Of a stretch of 64,000 nt of DNA, positions 35,887 to 44,102 are shown one piece after another. The translations under genes were made by a program, and so were the position numbers. Each line of letters begins with the position of its first letter. The first letter of the stretch is position 1. Origin of the DNA: Thiomicrorhabdus sp. (lineage in GTDB: Bacteria; Pseudomonadota; Gammaproteobacteria; Thiomicrospirales; Thiomicrospiraceae); contig NZ_OY759719.1 in assembly GCF_963662555.1 (NCBI RefSeq), positions 764,985 to 828,984 of the forward strand. Direction: 5' to 3'. The notes beneath the pieces are model-generated. The model saw only the letters and a program-made list of their open reading frames with translations, was not told the origin of the DNA and made no database searches.

Positions 35887-35891
35887 ATTTT

Positions 35892-35903
35892 ACCAGGCCT
35901 GGT
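35892..35903. repeat. ACCAGGCCTGGT palindrome, copy 8 (intergenic)
   Basis: Exact copy beginning five bases after the stop of the first FccB-like gene. Confidence 0.9.
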
Positions 35904-36041
35904 AAAGTTTACTTTATTCAAAATATAAAGAGGTTTTGCACGAATGAATAAAGGGTGAAAGCAGTGGTAATTGACTATTTTAAGACTAGAAAATCTTAAC
36001 TTGTTTTTTCTCATTCCTGACTCGTGTAGCAATGATCTTAT

Positions 36042-36077
36042 AAAGCTAAATTGTAAATAAACAATTTAGCTTTTTTT
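36042..36077 (+). terminator. Rho-independent terminator of FCSD-like module 1
   Basis: Perfect 13-bp stem AAAGCTAAATTGT/ACAATTTAGCTTT with a 6-base loop, followed by TTTT. It separates module 1 from module 2, so the two are likely transcribed independently. Confidence 0.85.
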
Positions 36078-36258
36078 GTTTTATGCATATGCATGCCAAT
36101 GTATGTATTCATTTCTACTAAATTAATTCTCTAAAAATAAGCTTTTGTACTTAAGACAAATGTCTATTAAGACATATGCCCTCTGTTTTGTATGGTTTTA
36201 TTCTGTACTATCAAGTAAGAATTTTACATATTTAATAAATACACAACTAGGATTGGCT

Positions 36259-37290
36259 ATGAAAATAACAAAAGCCCCATTTGTACTGTCCGGAATATCT
36301 ATAGCGATATTATTAGCCTCTTGCGGCGGAGGAGGCAGTAGCAGTACAGATACAACTACAGCAACTACGGCAAGTACAACAAGTGTGGTAAGTGGCACGG
36401 TTCCAGGAACTCTAATTGAAGCTTTTTGTGCAGACGGAACTTACTATCATGTAAATTCAACGGATGATGGCACAACCGAGCATCCGTTCTCAATTTCATT
36501 ACCTAATAATGTCGATTGTCGATTAGTTATGACGACGAATGAAGATGATCCGGCAACAAGAGTGATTACTTCTATACAAATAAATTCAGGGCTCGTAACA
36601 AGTGGCCTGATTAACATGTCAGAAGATTTTGAATTAGGCTATGTTCCGCTTTCATTAACGCGTACAGGAGTGGATGCTGATGGTGATGGCGTTGCAGATG
36701 CTCCTCTAGCCTTGCCTTTAACATTACCTGATGGTGTTGTGGTTAGAGATGTAAGTTATGACTCTTTGGATAAAGACGGTGACGATATACCAGATGTCTA
36801 TAACGATGAAGATGATGACGGTGAGATAAATTCGGAAGACAGCGATTACGTTAGAGTTGGCGATACAGATGGCGATGGTATTGATGATATTTATGATCTA
36901 GATGATGATAATGACGGCCTAAATGATGAAGCTGATTCTGACGACGATAATGACGGTACGCCTGATAGCGAAGATTCTGACCATGACGATGATAATGAAA
37001 CGACTTCAACAACGGTTTACACCCCGGTTTCTGAATATACCTTAACAACGGGTCGCTTATTAGCATCTCAATGTGCACAGTGTCATGGCACAAATGGTAG
37101 TTCAACCAATAGTTGGGACAGCATTGCTGGTGAAAGTGCTAGTGAACTTATTGAAGAGATGAAAGAGATTCAAGCGGGTGAAGAAGATCTTATTATGCAA
37201 GCACAGGCACATGGTTATAGCGATGCCGAAATAGAAGCTTTAGCAGCATGGTTAGCAACTCAGGCTAACTCAGATAATGACGATGATTAA
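36259..37290 (+). CDS. Lipoprotein monoheme cytochrome c with Asp-rich TSP3-like Ca-binding region (FccA-like, module 2)
   Basis: The 343-residue protein starts at the ATG with AGGATTGGCT upstream and has the lipobox LLASC (Cys22), followed by a Gly/Ser/Thr-rich linker. A beta-rich domain (about 45-138) precedes an Asp-rich region (about 139-250) with repeats such as DADGDGVAD, DKDGDDIPD, DTDGDGIDD and DDDNDGLND, the DxDxDGxxD pattern of thrombospondin type-3 calcium loops. The C-terminal cytochrome domain has CAQCH (272-276) inside LLASQCAQCHGT, the same stretch as module 1. Electron transfer to or from the next flavoprotein is inferred from context. The combination is unusual for an FccA subunit. 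Confidence 0.82.
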   Translation: MKITKAPFVLSGISIAILLASCGGGGSSSTDTTTATTASTTSVVSGTVPGTLIEAFCADGTYYHVNSTDDGTTEHPFSISLPNNVDCRLVMTTNEDDPATRVITSIQINSGLVTSGLINMSEDFELGYVPLSLTRTGVDADGDGVADAPLALPLTLPDGVVVRDVSYDSLDKDGDDIPDVYNDEDDDGEINSEDSDYVRVGDTDGDGIDDIYDLDDDNDGLNDEADSDDDNDGTPDSEDSDHDDDNETTSTTVYTPVSEYTLTTGRLLASQCAQCHGTNGSSTNSWDSIAGESASELIEEMKEIQAGEEDLIMQAQAHGYSDAEIEALAAWLATQANSDNDDD

Positions 37291-37301
37291 GGAAAGTGAA
37301 T

Positions 37302-38609
37302 ATGAATAATCAATTATCACGAAGAAATTTATTAAAATCACTTGGTCTTGGTATTGCTGCAACCGCTTTACCAGGCCTGGTAAAAGCTGCAGATACTTTG
37401 CCTCACATTGTTGTTGTCGGAGGTGGTTTTGCTGGAGCAACCGTTGCAAAATATCTAAAAATGTGGGGTGGTTTAAGTGTACAAGTTACCGTTATTGAAC
37501 CAAACTCAACTTATGTATCACCTATCTTAAGTAACTTAGTACTGAATGGTCAAAAGACCACAGATGACTTAAGTTTTAACTATATTAATCATAGCCAGAA
37601 ATATGCTGTAAATATGCTACATGATACGGTGACTGCGGTTAATAACACCGAAAAGTCTGTTACCTTATTAAGCGGTGGCAGTATTAGTTATGATAAGTTA
37701 ATACTTGCTCCTGGAATTGATTTTGACTCTGTACCAGGCCATGACTTTACGAAAGTACCTCACGCTTGGAAAGCAGGAGAGCAAACTAATCTTTTAAAAG
37801 CACAAATTGATGCGATGAACGATGGTGATAGTTTTATTATGACTGTTCCAAAGGCTCCTTATCGCTGTCCTCCAGGGCCTTATGAACGTGCTTGTGTCGT
37901 AGCGGATTATCTCAAAAACACCAAAGGGTTTACGGGTTGTACCGTAAAAGTACTAGATGCAAACGCTGCAATTACGGTTGAAGCCGATACCTTTGGAACA
38001 ATGTTTACAAGTTATGGTGTGGAATATATTCATAGTGCAACAGTATTAAGCGTTGATTCAGATAATAAATCGGTGACTTATACGGTTGGTTCAGATGCCA
38101 CACCAATTACTGATAGTGCCACTACGTTAAATGTGATACCAAACCAGAAAGCGGGTCCTATCGTATTTACGGCGGGTCTTAATGAGGGAAATTGGGCACC
38201 AATTAATCCTTTAACGTATGAATCAACTAAGCTAAACGGATCATCTGAAGCAGTAGGTTTAGATATTCATATTATTGGTGATTCACAAGGAACAGGCTTG
38301 CCAAAAGCAGGACATATTGGAAATTCAGAAGCAAAAATTTGTGCTGATGCAGTGCTTCGATCTTTAAAAGGGTTGGATCCGGATCCAGCACCAAAAACCA
38401 ATTCAGCTTGTTATAGCCCAGTATCTGCAACAACGGCTTCATGGTTAACTGCGGTATATGAATACAATTCAGATACAAAGCAAATGCAGCCTATTGATAT
38501 CGTTCCTAATAGCGTTTTAGATAAGTATGCTTCAGGAGCTCCAAGTGCAGAAAATTATCGTTCGATGTTTAATTGGTCAGGTAATTTATTTGCAGATACT
38601 TTCTCTTAA
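37302..38609 (+). CDS. FCSD/SoxF-like flavoprotein (FccB, module 2)
   Basis: The 435-residue paralogue of the module-1 flavoprotein has a Tat-type signal SRRNLLKSLGLG, the FAD motif IVVVGGGFAGATVAKYL and YRCPPGPYERAC. The FCSD redox cysteines correspond to Cys189 and Cys370. The frame opens at a GTG (37296), but the ATG at 37302 with AAGGAAAG upstream is better. It starts 11 bases after the cytochrome stop. A 12-bp palindrome lies within its signal-peptide region (LPGLV). Both copies keep all key residues, so neither looks decayed; different sulfide affinity or electron acceptors is speculation. Confidence 0.86.
   Translation: MNNQLSRRNLLKSLGLGIAATALPGLVKAADTLPHIVVVGGGFAGATVAKYLKMWGGLSVQVTVIEPNSTYVSPILSNLVLNGQKTTDDLSFNYINHSQKYAVNMLHDTVTAVNNTEKSVTLLSGGSISYDKLILAPGIDFDSVPGHDFTKVPHAWKAGEQTNLLKAQIDAMNDGDSFIMTVPKAPYRCPPGPYERACVVADYLKNTKGFTGCTVKVLDANAAITVEADTFGTMFTSYGVEYIHSATVLSVDSDNKSVTYTVGSDATPITDSATTLNVIPNQKAGPIVFTAGLNEGNWAPINPLTYESTKLNGSSEAVGLDIHIIGDSQGTGLPKAGHIGNSEAKICADAVLRSLKGLDPDPAPKTNSACYSPVSATTASWLTAVYEYNSDTKQMQPIDIVPNSVLDKYASGAPSAENYRSMFNWSGNLFADTFS
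37370..37381. repeat. ACCAGGCCTGGT palindrome, copy 9 (in second FccB-like gene)
   Basis: Exact copy read as Leu-Pro-Gly-Leu-Val at residues 23-27, at the end of the Tat signal peptide. Confidence 0.9.
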
Positions 38610-38681
38610 ATATTTTCAATATTGAAGGCTTAAAGATACAGTTAAGTAAATAAATAACTTAATCAGCAATTAAGTCAGCAA

Positions 38682-39179
38682 TTACATCAATAAGTCTTCA
38701 AAAAAGAAAGCAACTAACTCATGCCGGCCTGATATGCCGGCTTTTTTGTATAAGTTGGATGCTTGTTGACGAACCGTTTTCTCTTTAGTCTCTCGTACCG
38801 CTGCAATTTCCTCTAAAGTTAGGCCTTTTAATAGAAGTAAAGCCACTTCTCTTTCACTCTGAGTAAAATTCCAAAGATCAAATTGCGATTGTATGATTTT
38901 GGAGAACTCTCCCTTCAACTTATTACTTTGTTGTTTTGCTGTATTTAATGCTGCTTCAGCTTGAATAAGGTTGCTTCCCATCTTTTGGAGCGTTTTCTTT
39001 TGTTTCCAAGAGGAAAATAGCAAAACGCCAAATGCAGTCAATGACATCAATCCCATAAATAGTTCAATTAAAATATGGGCATTAAGTTCTCCCATGCTAT
39101 CCCAATCATAGAGAATATCTATAAGAGAAATTAAAAACAGGATAATAAACACCCCTAAACTAAAACGGACGATATGCAT
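38682..39179 (-). CDS. Membrane-anchored LuxR-type transcriptional regulator
   Basis: The 165-residue protein has two N-terminal membrane helices (about 5-23 and 32-54), a short coiled-coil linker (60-95) and a C-terminal LuxR/GerE helix-turn-helix (about 103-165). The latter includes FTQSEREVALLLLKGLTLEEIA and KTVRQQASNLYKKAGISGRHEL. No receiver or ligand domain is present, so control by a membrane signal or partner protein is likely. It converges on the second FCSD-like module and is divergent from coaBC. Whether it regulates either neighbour is unknown. Confidence 0.85.
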   Translation of the reverse strand: MHIVRFSLGVFIILFLISLIDILYDWDSMGELNAHILIELFMGLMSLTAFGVLLFSSWKQKKTLQKMGSNLIQAEAALNTAKQQSNKLKGEFSKIIQSQFDLWNFTQSEREVALLLLKGLTLEEIAAVRETKEKTVRQQASNLYKKAGISGRHELVAFFFEDLLM

Positions 39180-39306
39180 GGCTAGAGCCTTTATTTATAA
39201 GAGGTTGTATCTTGATATTCATAAAAGTAAGAGTAATAAAAAGTATTCGCTTATTATGTAAACTCGGTATCATAAGTGTAGTTTAACTTTTGAATATGAA
39301 ATATAG

Positions 39307-40518
39307 ATGAAAATACTAATTGGGGTTACAGGCGGTATTGCCGCATATAAATCTTTGGAACTGACTCGGCTTTTTATTAAAGCTGGGCATGAGGTTCAAG
39401 TAGTGATGACGGCGGGTGCAAAAGAGTTTATTCAACCGCTCTCTTTTCAAGCGTTGTCAGGCAATCCTGTGCGTGACAGTTTATTTGATGTAAACCAAGA
39501 AGCAGGCATGGGGCATATTGAACTTGCCCGTTGGGCAGATGTCATTGTGGTTGCACCAACCTCTGCAGAAACCCTAGCCAAATTAAGAATGGGCCGTGCA
39601 GATGATTTGTTAACCACTTTGATTTTAGCAACCGATAAACCTATTGTTTTAGCCCCAGCAATGAATCGTTTAATGTGGAGCAATCAAGCGACTCAAGAAA
39701 ACGTAACGGTTTTAAAACAACGTGGCTGGACGTTATTACAACCAGGTTCTGGTGAGCAAGCCTGTGGTGAAGTGGGTGAGGGCCGAATGCCTGAACCACA
39801 ACAAATATTTGACGCCGTGATTGAGGTTGAACAACAGCAAAAAGAAAATTACCAGGCCTGGTCAGAGTTAAAAACATTTTGGCAGGGTAAATCATTACTA
39901 ATTAGTGCTGGGCCAACCTATGAAAACATCGATCCAGTGCGTTTTATAGGCAATAGAAGTTCCGGAAAAATGGGTTTTGCACTTGCTCAAGTGGCAGCTT
40001 TGGCTGGTGCTAATGTCACCTTAATTGCTGGGCCTGTACAATTAACAACACCTGATAAAGTAAAGCGTATTAATGTGCGTTCAGCACTAGATATGTTTGA
40101 GGCTGTCCAAAAAGAGTACGCTCAAAACAGCTATTTTATAAGTGCGGCAGCGGTTGCAGATTTTAGAGTGGCAGAGATGGCTGAGCAAAAAATCAAAAAA
40201 CAGGCAGATAATGAAAATATGACGCTTGAATTGATTAAAAACCCTGACATAGTTGCCTGGGTAGCTCAACAAAAAGATAAACCTTTTGTAGTAGGGTTTG
40301 CCGCAGAAACTCAAAATGTCATTGAGTACGCTAAAGACAAATTAAAGCGTAAAAATTTAGACATGATTTGTGCTAATCAGGTGGGTGAAAATCAAGGTTT
40401 TGAATGTGACGATAATTCGCTAACTGTTATTACCCATTCTCAGCAACAAACATTTCCAAGTTCATCTAAGTATCAACAGGCAATCGCAGTGTTAAACACG
40501 ATTTCTGAAAATAATTAA
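39307..40518 (+). CDS. coaBC: Bifunctional phosphopantothenoylcysteine decarboxylase / phosphopantothenate-cysteine ligase
   Basis: CoaBC performs two steps of CoA synthesis: CTP-dependent addition of cysteine to 4'-phosphopantothenate (CoaB) and FMN-dependent decarboxylation (CoaC). The 403-residue protein has the CoaC half first, with GVTGGIAAYKSLELTR, the catalytic His in MGHIELARWAD, PAMNRLMW, and the Cys of the clamp GEQACGEVGEGRM. The CoaB half begins near GPTYENIDPVRFIGNRSSGKMG. dut, often its neighbour, is about 9 kb away here. A 12-bp palindrome encodes YQAW in the interdomain linker. Confidence 0.97.
   Translation: MKILIGVTGGIAAYKSLELTRLFIKAGHEVQVVMTAGAKEFIQPLSFQALSGNPVRDSLFDVNQEAGMGHIELARWADVIVVAPTSAETLAKLRMGRADDLLTTLILATDKPIVLAPAMNRLMWSNQATQENVTVLKQRGWTLLQPGSGEQACGEVGEGRMPEPQQIFDAVIEVEQQQKENYQAWSELKTFWQGKSLLISAGPTYENIDPVRFIGNRSSGKMGFALAQVAALAGANVTLIAGPVQLTTPDKVKRINVRSALDMFEAVQKEYAQNSYFISAAAVADFRVAEMAEQKIKKQADNENMTLELIKNPDIVAWVAQQKDKPFVVGFAAETQNVIEYAKDKLKRKNLDMICANQVGENQGFECDDNSLTVITHSQQQTFPSSSKYQQAIAVLNTISENN
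39851..39862. repeat. ACCAGGCCTGGT palindrome, copy 10 (in coaBC)
   Basis: Exact copy read as Tyr-Gln-Ala-Trp in the linker between the CoaC and CoaB halves. Confidence 0.9.
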
Positions 40519-40672
40519 GATTATATTCCCCTCTCTATAGACCCTACGAACACGCTGTCTAATGCCTGTTTTTAGGGTTTTTACCGCTAAATTTTAAGTT
40601 TAGGCCGTTTGTATACGTAGTTTTGATTTGTTATGGTAAAAAAACAAATACAAATTAGGGTCAGCATTTTTC

Positions 40673-41794
40673 ATGAGATTTAGTCATCTTTCTTCCGTAT
40701 CAGCAGGTGTTTTTTCAGTCATTTTTTCCAATCAAGTTTTTGCTTCTAACGATTTAACGTTAGGTGTTTGGTATAACTACGCCAATGAAAACGATAACGT
40801 TCCCGGTAATAGTTATACCGCCAATGGTGATTTTGGAAACGGTGCTGTTATTTTATATGCTGATGGAGCGGCTGAAAAAGGCAAAGGAAATTGGTCGTAT
40901 TCAGCTGAATTACGAGTTGGTCCGGGTTCTTTCACAGACACTCTAAATAATTCAACGGGTGATGAAATCTCATTGCATAAAGCTTGGGTTGGGTTTGATT
41001 TTAGCAATGATTACAAATTAATCATTGGTAAAAGTCAGGTACCTTTTGGCTGGAAAACCACTAATTTTTGGCCTGGCGATATGTATCAGGCAGGTTACGG
41101 TGATCAGATGGATGTTGGCTTAAAACTAGAAGCCAAAAAAGGTAAATTGAATTACAACCTCGCTTATTACCTTCAGGATGATTGGTGGGCAACCAGTACT
41201 GATACTACCGATGACAACCGTCATTGGGGTTCTTCTACTACTTACCGTAAGGTAGGTACTTTTGTTGCCGATTTTAATACGGCAATTGCTCCAAATCATA
41301 CTGTGGGTGTGTCATTGCAAACGGGTCAGTTACAAGACTTAACTGGTGAGCGTTCTAATCCTTTAACAAAACTCAATAATAGAAATGAGTCAGACGGTGA
41401 TCAAACCGCGGCGGTCATTTACTATAAAGGAACATTTGGTCCAACTTTTGTCAATGCAGAAGCGATTCAGACACAACGTTCTATGCCAGGTGACTTAGTC
41501 GCCGTTGATGGGATTGCCAGTAAGCACAAAACTACGCGTTATGCGTTTGAAGTGGGCCGCACTTCCGGAAACTGGAGATATTACTTAGATGCCACTTGGG
41601 CAGATTCGAGCACCAAGGGTAATAACAATAATATGATTGCCGCCTATGCTCCTGGCGTTAGTTATGATTATGGTCCTGGTTGGATCTATGCTGAATACTT
41701 AACTCAAAATGGTTATATCGATCGTTATGGCGATGTGGTAAATGACAAGTATGAGTTTAGTGCTCTTTATCTTTCTATGGATTGGTATTACTAA
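40673..41794 (+). CDS. Outer-membrane porin-like protein (OprO/P-like)
   Basis: The 373-residue protein has a signal peptide (about 1-24, ending FAS) and a sequence of alternating aromatic/polar beta strands ending in the aromatic SMDWYY, as in outer-membrane barrels. KLIIGKSQVPFGWK and the short strands after it resemble OprO/OprP-type phosphate- or pyrophosphate-selective porins. The specificity is not shown by any motif I can see. It stands alone before the BCCT transporter gene, 129 bases away. The match is by family impression. Confidence 0.72.
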   Translation: MRFSHLSSVSAGVFSVIFSNQVFASNDLTLGVWYNYANENDNVPGNSYTANGDFGNGAVILYADGAAEKGKGNWSYSAELRVGPGSFTDTLNNSTGDEISLHKAWVGFDFSNDYKLIIGKSQVPFGWKTTNFWPGDMYQAGYGDQMDVGLKLEAKKGKLNYNLAYYLQDDWWATSTDTTDDNRHWGSSTTYRKVGTFVADFNTAIAPNHTVGVSLQTGQLQDLTGERSNPLTKLNNRNESDGDQTAAVIYYKGTFGPTFVNAEAIQTQRSMPGDLVAVDGIASKHKTTRYAFEVGRTSGNWRYYLDATWADSSTKGNNNNMIAAYAPGVSYDYGPGWIYAEYLTQNGYIDRYGDVVNDKYEFSALYLSMDWYY

Positions 41795-41923
41795 ACATTC
41801 TCCTGATTTTTTAACGTCATATTTCTGAAGCGTTTCATTTTATAAAACCAATATTTATTGGTTGTCATTTACAAGGGCGGAGAACGCTCAATAGCATTAA
41901 AGTAATACACAAAGGTAGTTCCA

Positions 41924-43906
41924 ATGAGTGAAGTCGAAAAAATTGAAGCCGCAAAGTTAAATCCAGCGGTGTTTTTTAGTGCCTCTGGTATCATCGTTTT
42001 ATTATTAATTTACACCTCTTTTATGCCTGAACAGGCAGGTTCATTTTTTAAAAGCTTGCAAAATATACTCGTTGATAATGGAGGGTGGTTTTATATTCTG
42101 ACCGTTGCCATACTTTTTATTACCGTTGTATTTTTAGGCTTATCTCGTTACGGTGAAATTAAACTGGGACCTGATCATTCCACACCAGATTATTCTGATA
42201 TTACTTGGTTTTCGATGCTGTTTTCTGCGGGAATGGGAATTGGTTTAATGTTTTTTGGAGTGGCTGAACCCGTTATGCATTTTTTGGCACCACCAGTCGG
42301 TGATGCTGGCACTATAGAAGCGGCTCGAGAGGCTATGCGAATCACCTTTTTCCACTGGGGACTTCATGCGTGGGCTATTTACGCTATTGTGGCATTAATT
42401 TTAGCCTTTTTTAGTTACCGTCACGGTTTGCCGCTGACTTTACGTTCAGCCTTGTATCCGCTGATAGGTGAAAAAATATATGGCCCAATTGGGCATGCGG
42501 TTGATGTGTTTGCGGTAATAGGAACCGTATTTGGTATTGCAACTTCTTTGGGTTACGGCGTTCTGCAAATGAACACGGGTTTTAACTATTTATTTGGTAT
42601 GCCTGTGGATACGATTTCGCAGTCGTTGTTAATTTTAGCGGTCATGTCATTGGCTGCGGTATCTGTTGCAACGGGGTTGGATAAAGGGATTCGCCGTCTT
42701 TCTGAATTAAATATGAGCTTGGCGGTTCTGTTGATGTTATTGGTGCTAGTGTTAGGCTCTACCGTATTCTTACTGCAAGCGATGATACAAAATGCAGGTG
42801 CTTATTTATCAGATATTATTAGTGCGACATTTAATCTTTACGCCTACAAAAAGACGGACTGGATAGGTGGTTGGACTATTTTTTACTGGGCTTGGTGGTT
42901 AGCATGGGCTCCGTTTGTTGGGCTATTTATTGCACGTGTTTCTCGTGGCCGTAGCATTCGCCAGTTTGTTATTGGCGTATTATTTGTACCAGTAGGCTTT
43001 AGTATGATGTGGTTTACCGTTTTTGGTAATTCCGCTATTGATATGATTCTAAATCAAGGTTTAAGCAGTCTTGGTGACCAAGTGTCTAGTGATGTTTCCC
43101 TCGCACTATTTGCATTTTTAAATCAATTTCCATTTGGTGACGTGCTGTCGGGTATTGCCATTGTTATGGTGATAATCTTCTTTGTCACCTCTGCAGACTC
43201 GGGTGCATTGGTAGTAAATATGCTGTGTTCAAATGGTCGTGATGACACGCCAATGTGGCAGCGTATGTATTGGGTCGTTGCTATTGGATTGATTGCGATC
43301 ATTTTATTGCTCGTGGGAGGGTTAGGTGCTTTGCAAACCATGACCATTGCTAGTGCTATGCCATTTTCGATTGTATTATTAATGACTACTTATGGATTGA
43401 TTAAGGCTCTGCGTGTGGATATTGCTAAGCGCGATAGCTTACTTTCAAATGTCTATCCTATTCCAAGTGAAAATGGCGATAGTAGTTGGAAGGATCGTTT
43501 ACATAATATTGTAGATTATCCAAGTCGCTCTGCAGTAGGGCGTTATATTCAAACAGTCGTTAGCTCGGCTTTTAACGAAGTAGCGAAAGAATTAAAAGAG
43601 CAAGAGCTTATTGTAGAAGTCGAAAATGAAAAAGACCTTGATAGAATACGTTTAATTGTCCGCCACGGTGAAGAGATTGATTTTATCTATGAGGTACGCA
43701 GTCGTTCACATTTACGTCCTGAATTTACTCAAGTAGAAATGCCATCAGAAGAAATGGATGAGAGTGCTCATTATTATCGTGCTGAAATTCATTTACGTGA
43801 AGGTGGGCAAGATTACGATGTAATGGGGTGGTCAAAAACCGCTATTATCAATGACATTATTGATCACTATCATAAGCACATGCACTTCTTGCATGTATTA
43901 CGATAG
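41924..43906 (+). CDS. BCCT-family transporter (choline/betaine/carnitine type)
   Basis: The 660-residue protein has about twelve membrane helices and a 140-residue cytoplasmic C-terminal tail. The BCCT signature is WWLAWAPFVGLFIARVSRGRSIRQF. FGVAEPVMHF and SAGMGIGLMFFGV complete the family pattern. Such transporters use the proton or sodium gradient to import betaine, choline or related compatible solutes, consistent with a marine lifestyle. The long C-terminal tail is typical of BetT-like osmosensing members. AAAGG is present seven bases before the ATG. The exact substrate is not determined. Confidence 0.92.
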   Translation: MSEVEKIEAAKLNPAVFFSASGIIVLLLIYTSFMPEQAGSFFKSLQNILVDNGGWFYILTVAILFITVVFLGLSRYGEIKLGPDHSTPDYSDITWFSMLFSAGMGIGLMFFGVAEPVMHFLAPPVGDAGTIEAAREAMRITFFHWGLHAWAIYAIVALILAFFSYRHGLPLTLRSALYPLIGEKIYGPIGHAVDVFAVIGTVFGIATSLGYGVLQMNTGFNYLFGMPVDTISQSLLILAVMSLAAVSVATGLDKGIRRLSELNMSLAVLLMLLVLVLGSTVFLLQAMIQNAGAYLSDIISATFNLYAYKKTDWIGGWTIFYWAWWLAWAPFVGLFIARVSRGRSIRQFVIGVLFVPVGFSMMWFTVFGNSAIDMILNQGLSSLGDQVSSDVSLALFAFLNQFPFGDVLSGIAIVMVIIFFVTSADSGALVVNMLCSNGRDDTPMWQRMYWVVAIGLIAIILLLVGGLGALQTMTIASAMPFSIVLLMTTYGLIKALRVDIAKRDSLLSNVYPIPSENGDSSWKDRLHNIVDYPSRSAVGRYIQTVVSSAFNEVAKELKEQELIVEVENEKDLDRIRLIVRHGEEIDFIYEVRSRSHLRPEFTQVEMPSEEMDESAHYYRAEIHLREGGQDYDVMGWSKTAIINDIIDHYHKHMHFLHVLR

Positions 43907-43991
43907 CTTGCTTGAGAGAAATTATGTTCAAACTTATGTTCAAGAATACTTTCAAAATCTTACTGTATTAGCTAGTTGAATTAGTGATGAT

Positions 43992-44031
43992 AAAACCTCA
44001 AGTCATAGTTAATCTATTGGCTTGGGGTTTT
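43992..44031. terminator. Terminator between the convergent BCCT and sdaA genes
   Basis: Stem AAACCTCAAG/CTTGGGGTTT (one G-U pair) with an 18-base loop and T run. It follows the BCCT stop by 85 bases and can serve the rightward transcript. Confidence 0.7.
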
Positions 44032-44102
44032 TTAGGTTTTAGTTTCTCTTGATGATATCTAATGATTTGGTCAAGATAGGTAAAATGATTGGGCTGAGTT
44101 AA

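Larger units (their letters stand above)
35887..36258. other. Intergenic region between the two FCSD-like modules
   Basis: The 372-base gap contains a 12-bp palindrome, then a strong terminator (36042-36077), then an AT-rich stretch that should carry the promoter of module 2. An open frame reaches upstream from module 2 to 36145, but its first 38 codons lack a ribosome site and a signal peptide. Confidence 0.6.

Noticed and set aside
36851-37105. Minus-strand His/Tyr-rich ORF of 84 codons
   Set aside because: It is the complement of the Asp-rich repeats of the second cytochrome and is explained by repetitive GAT/GAC codons.
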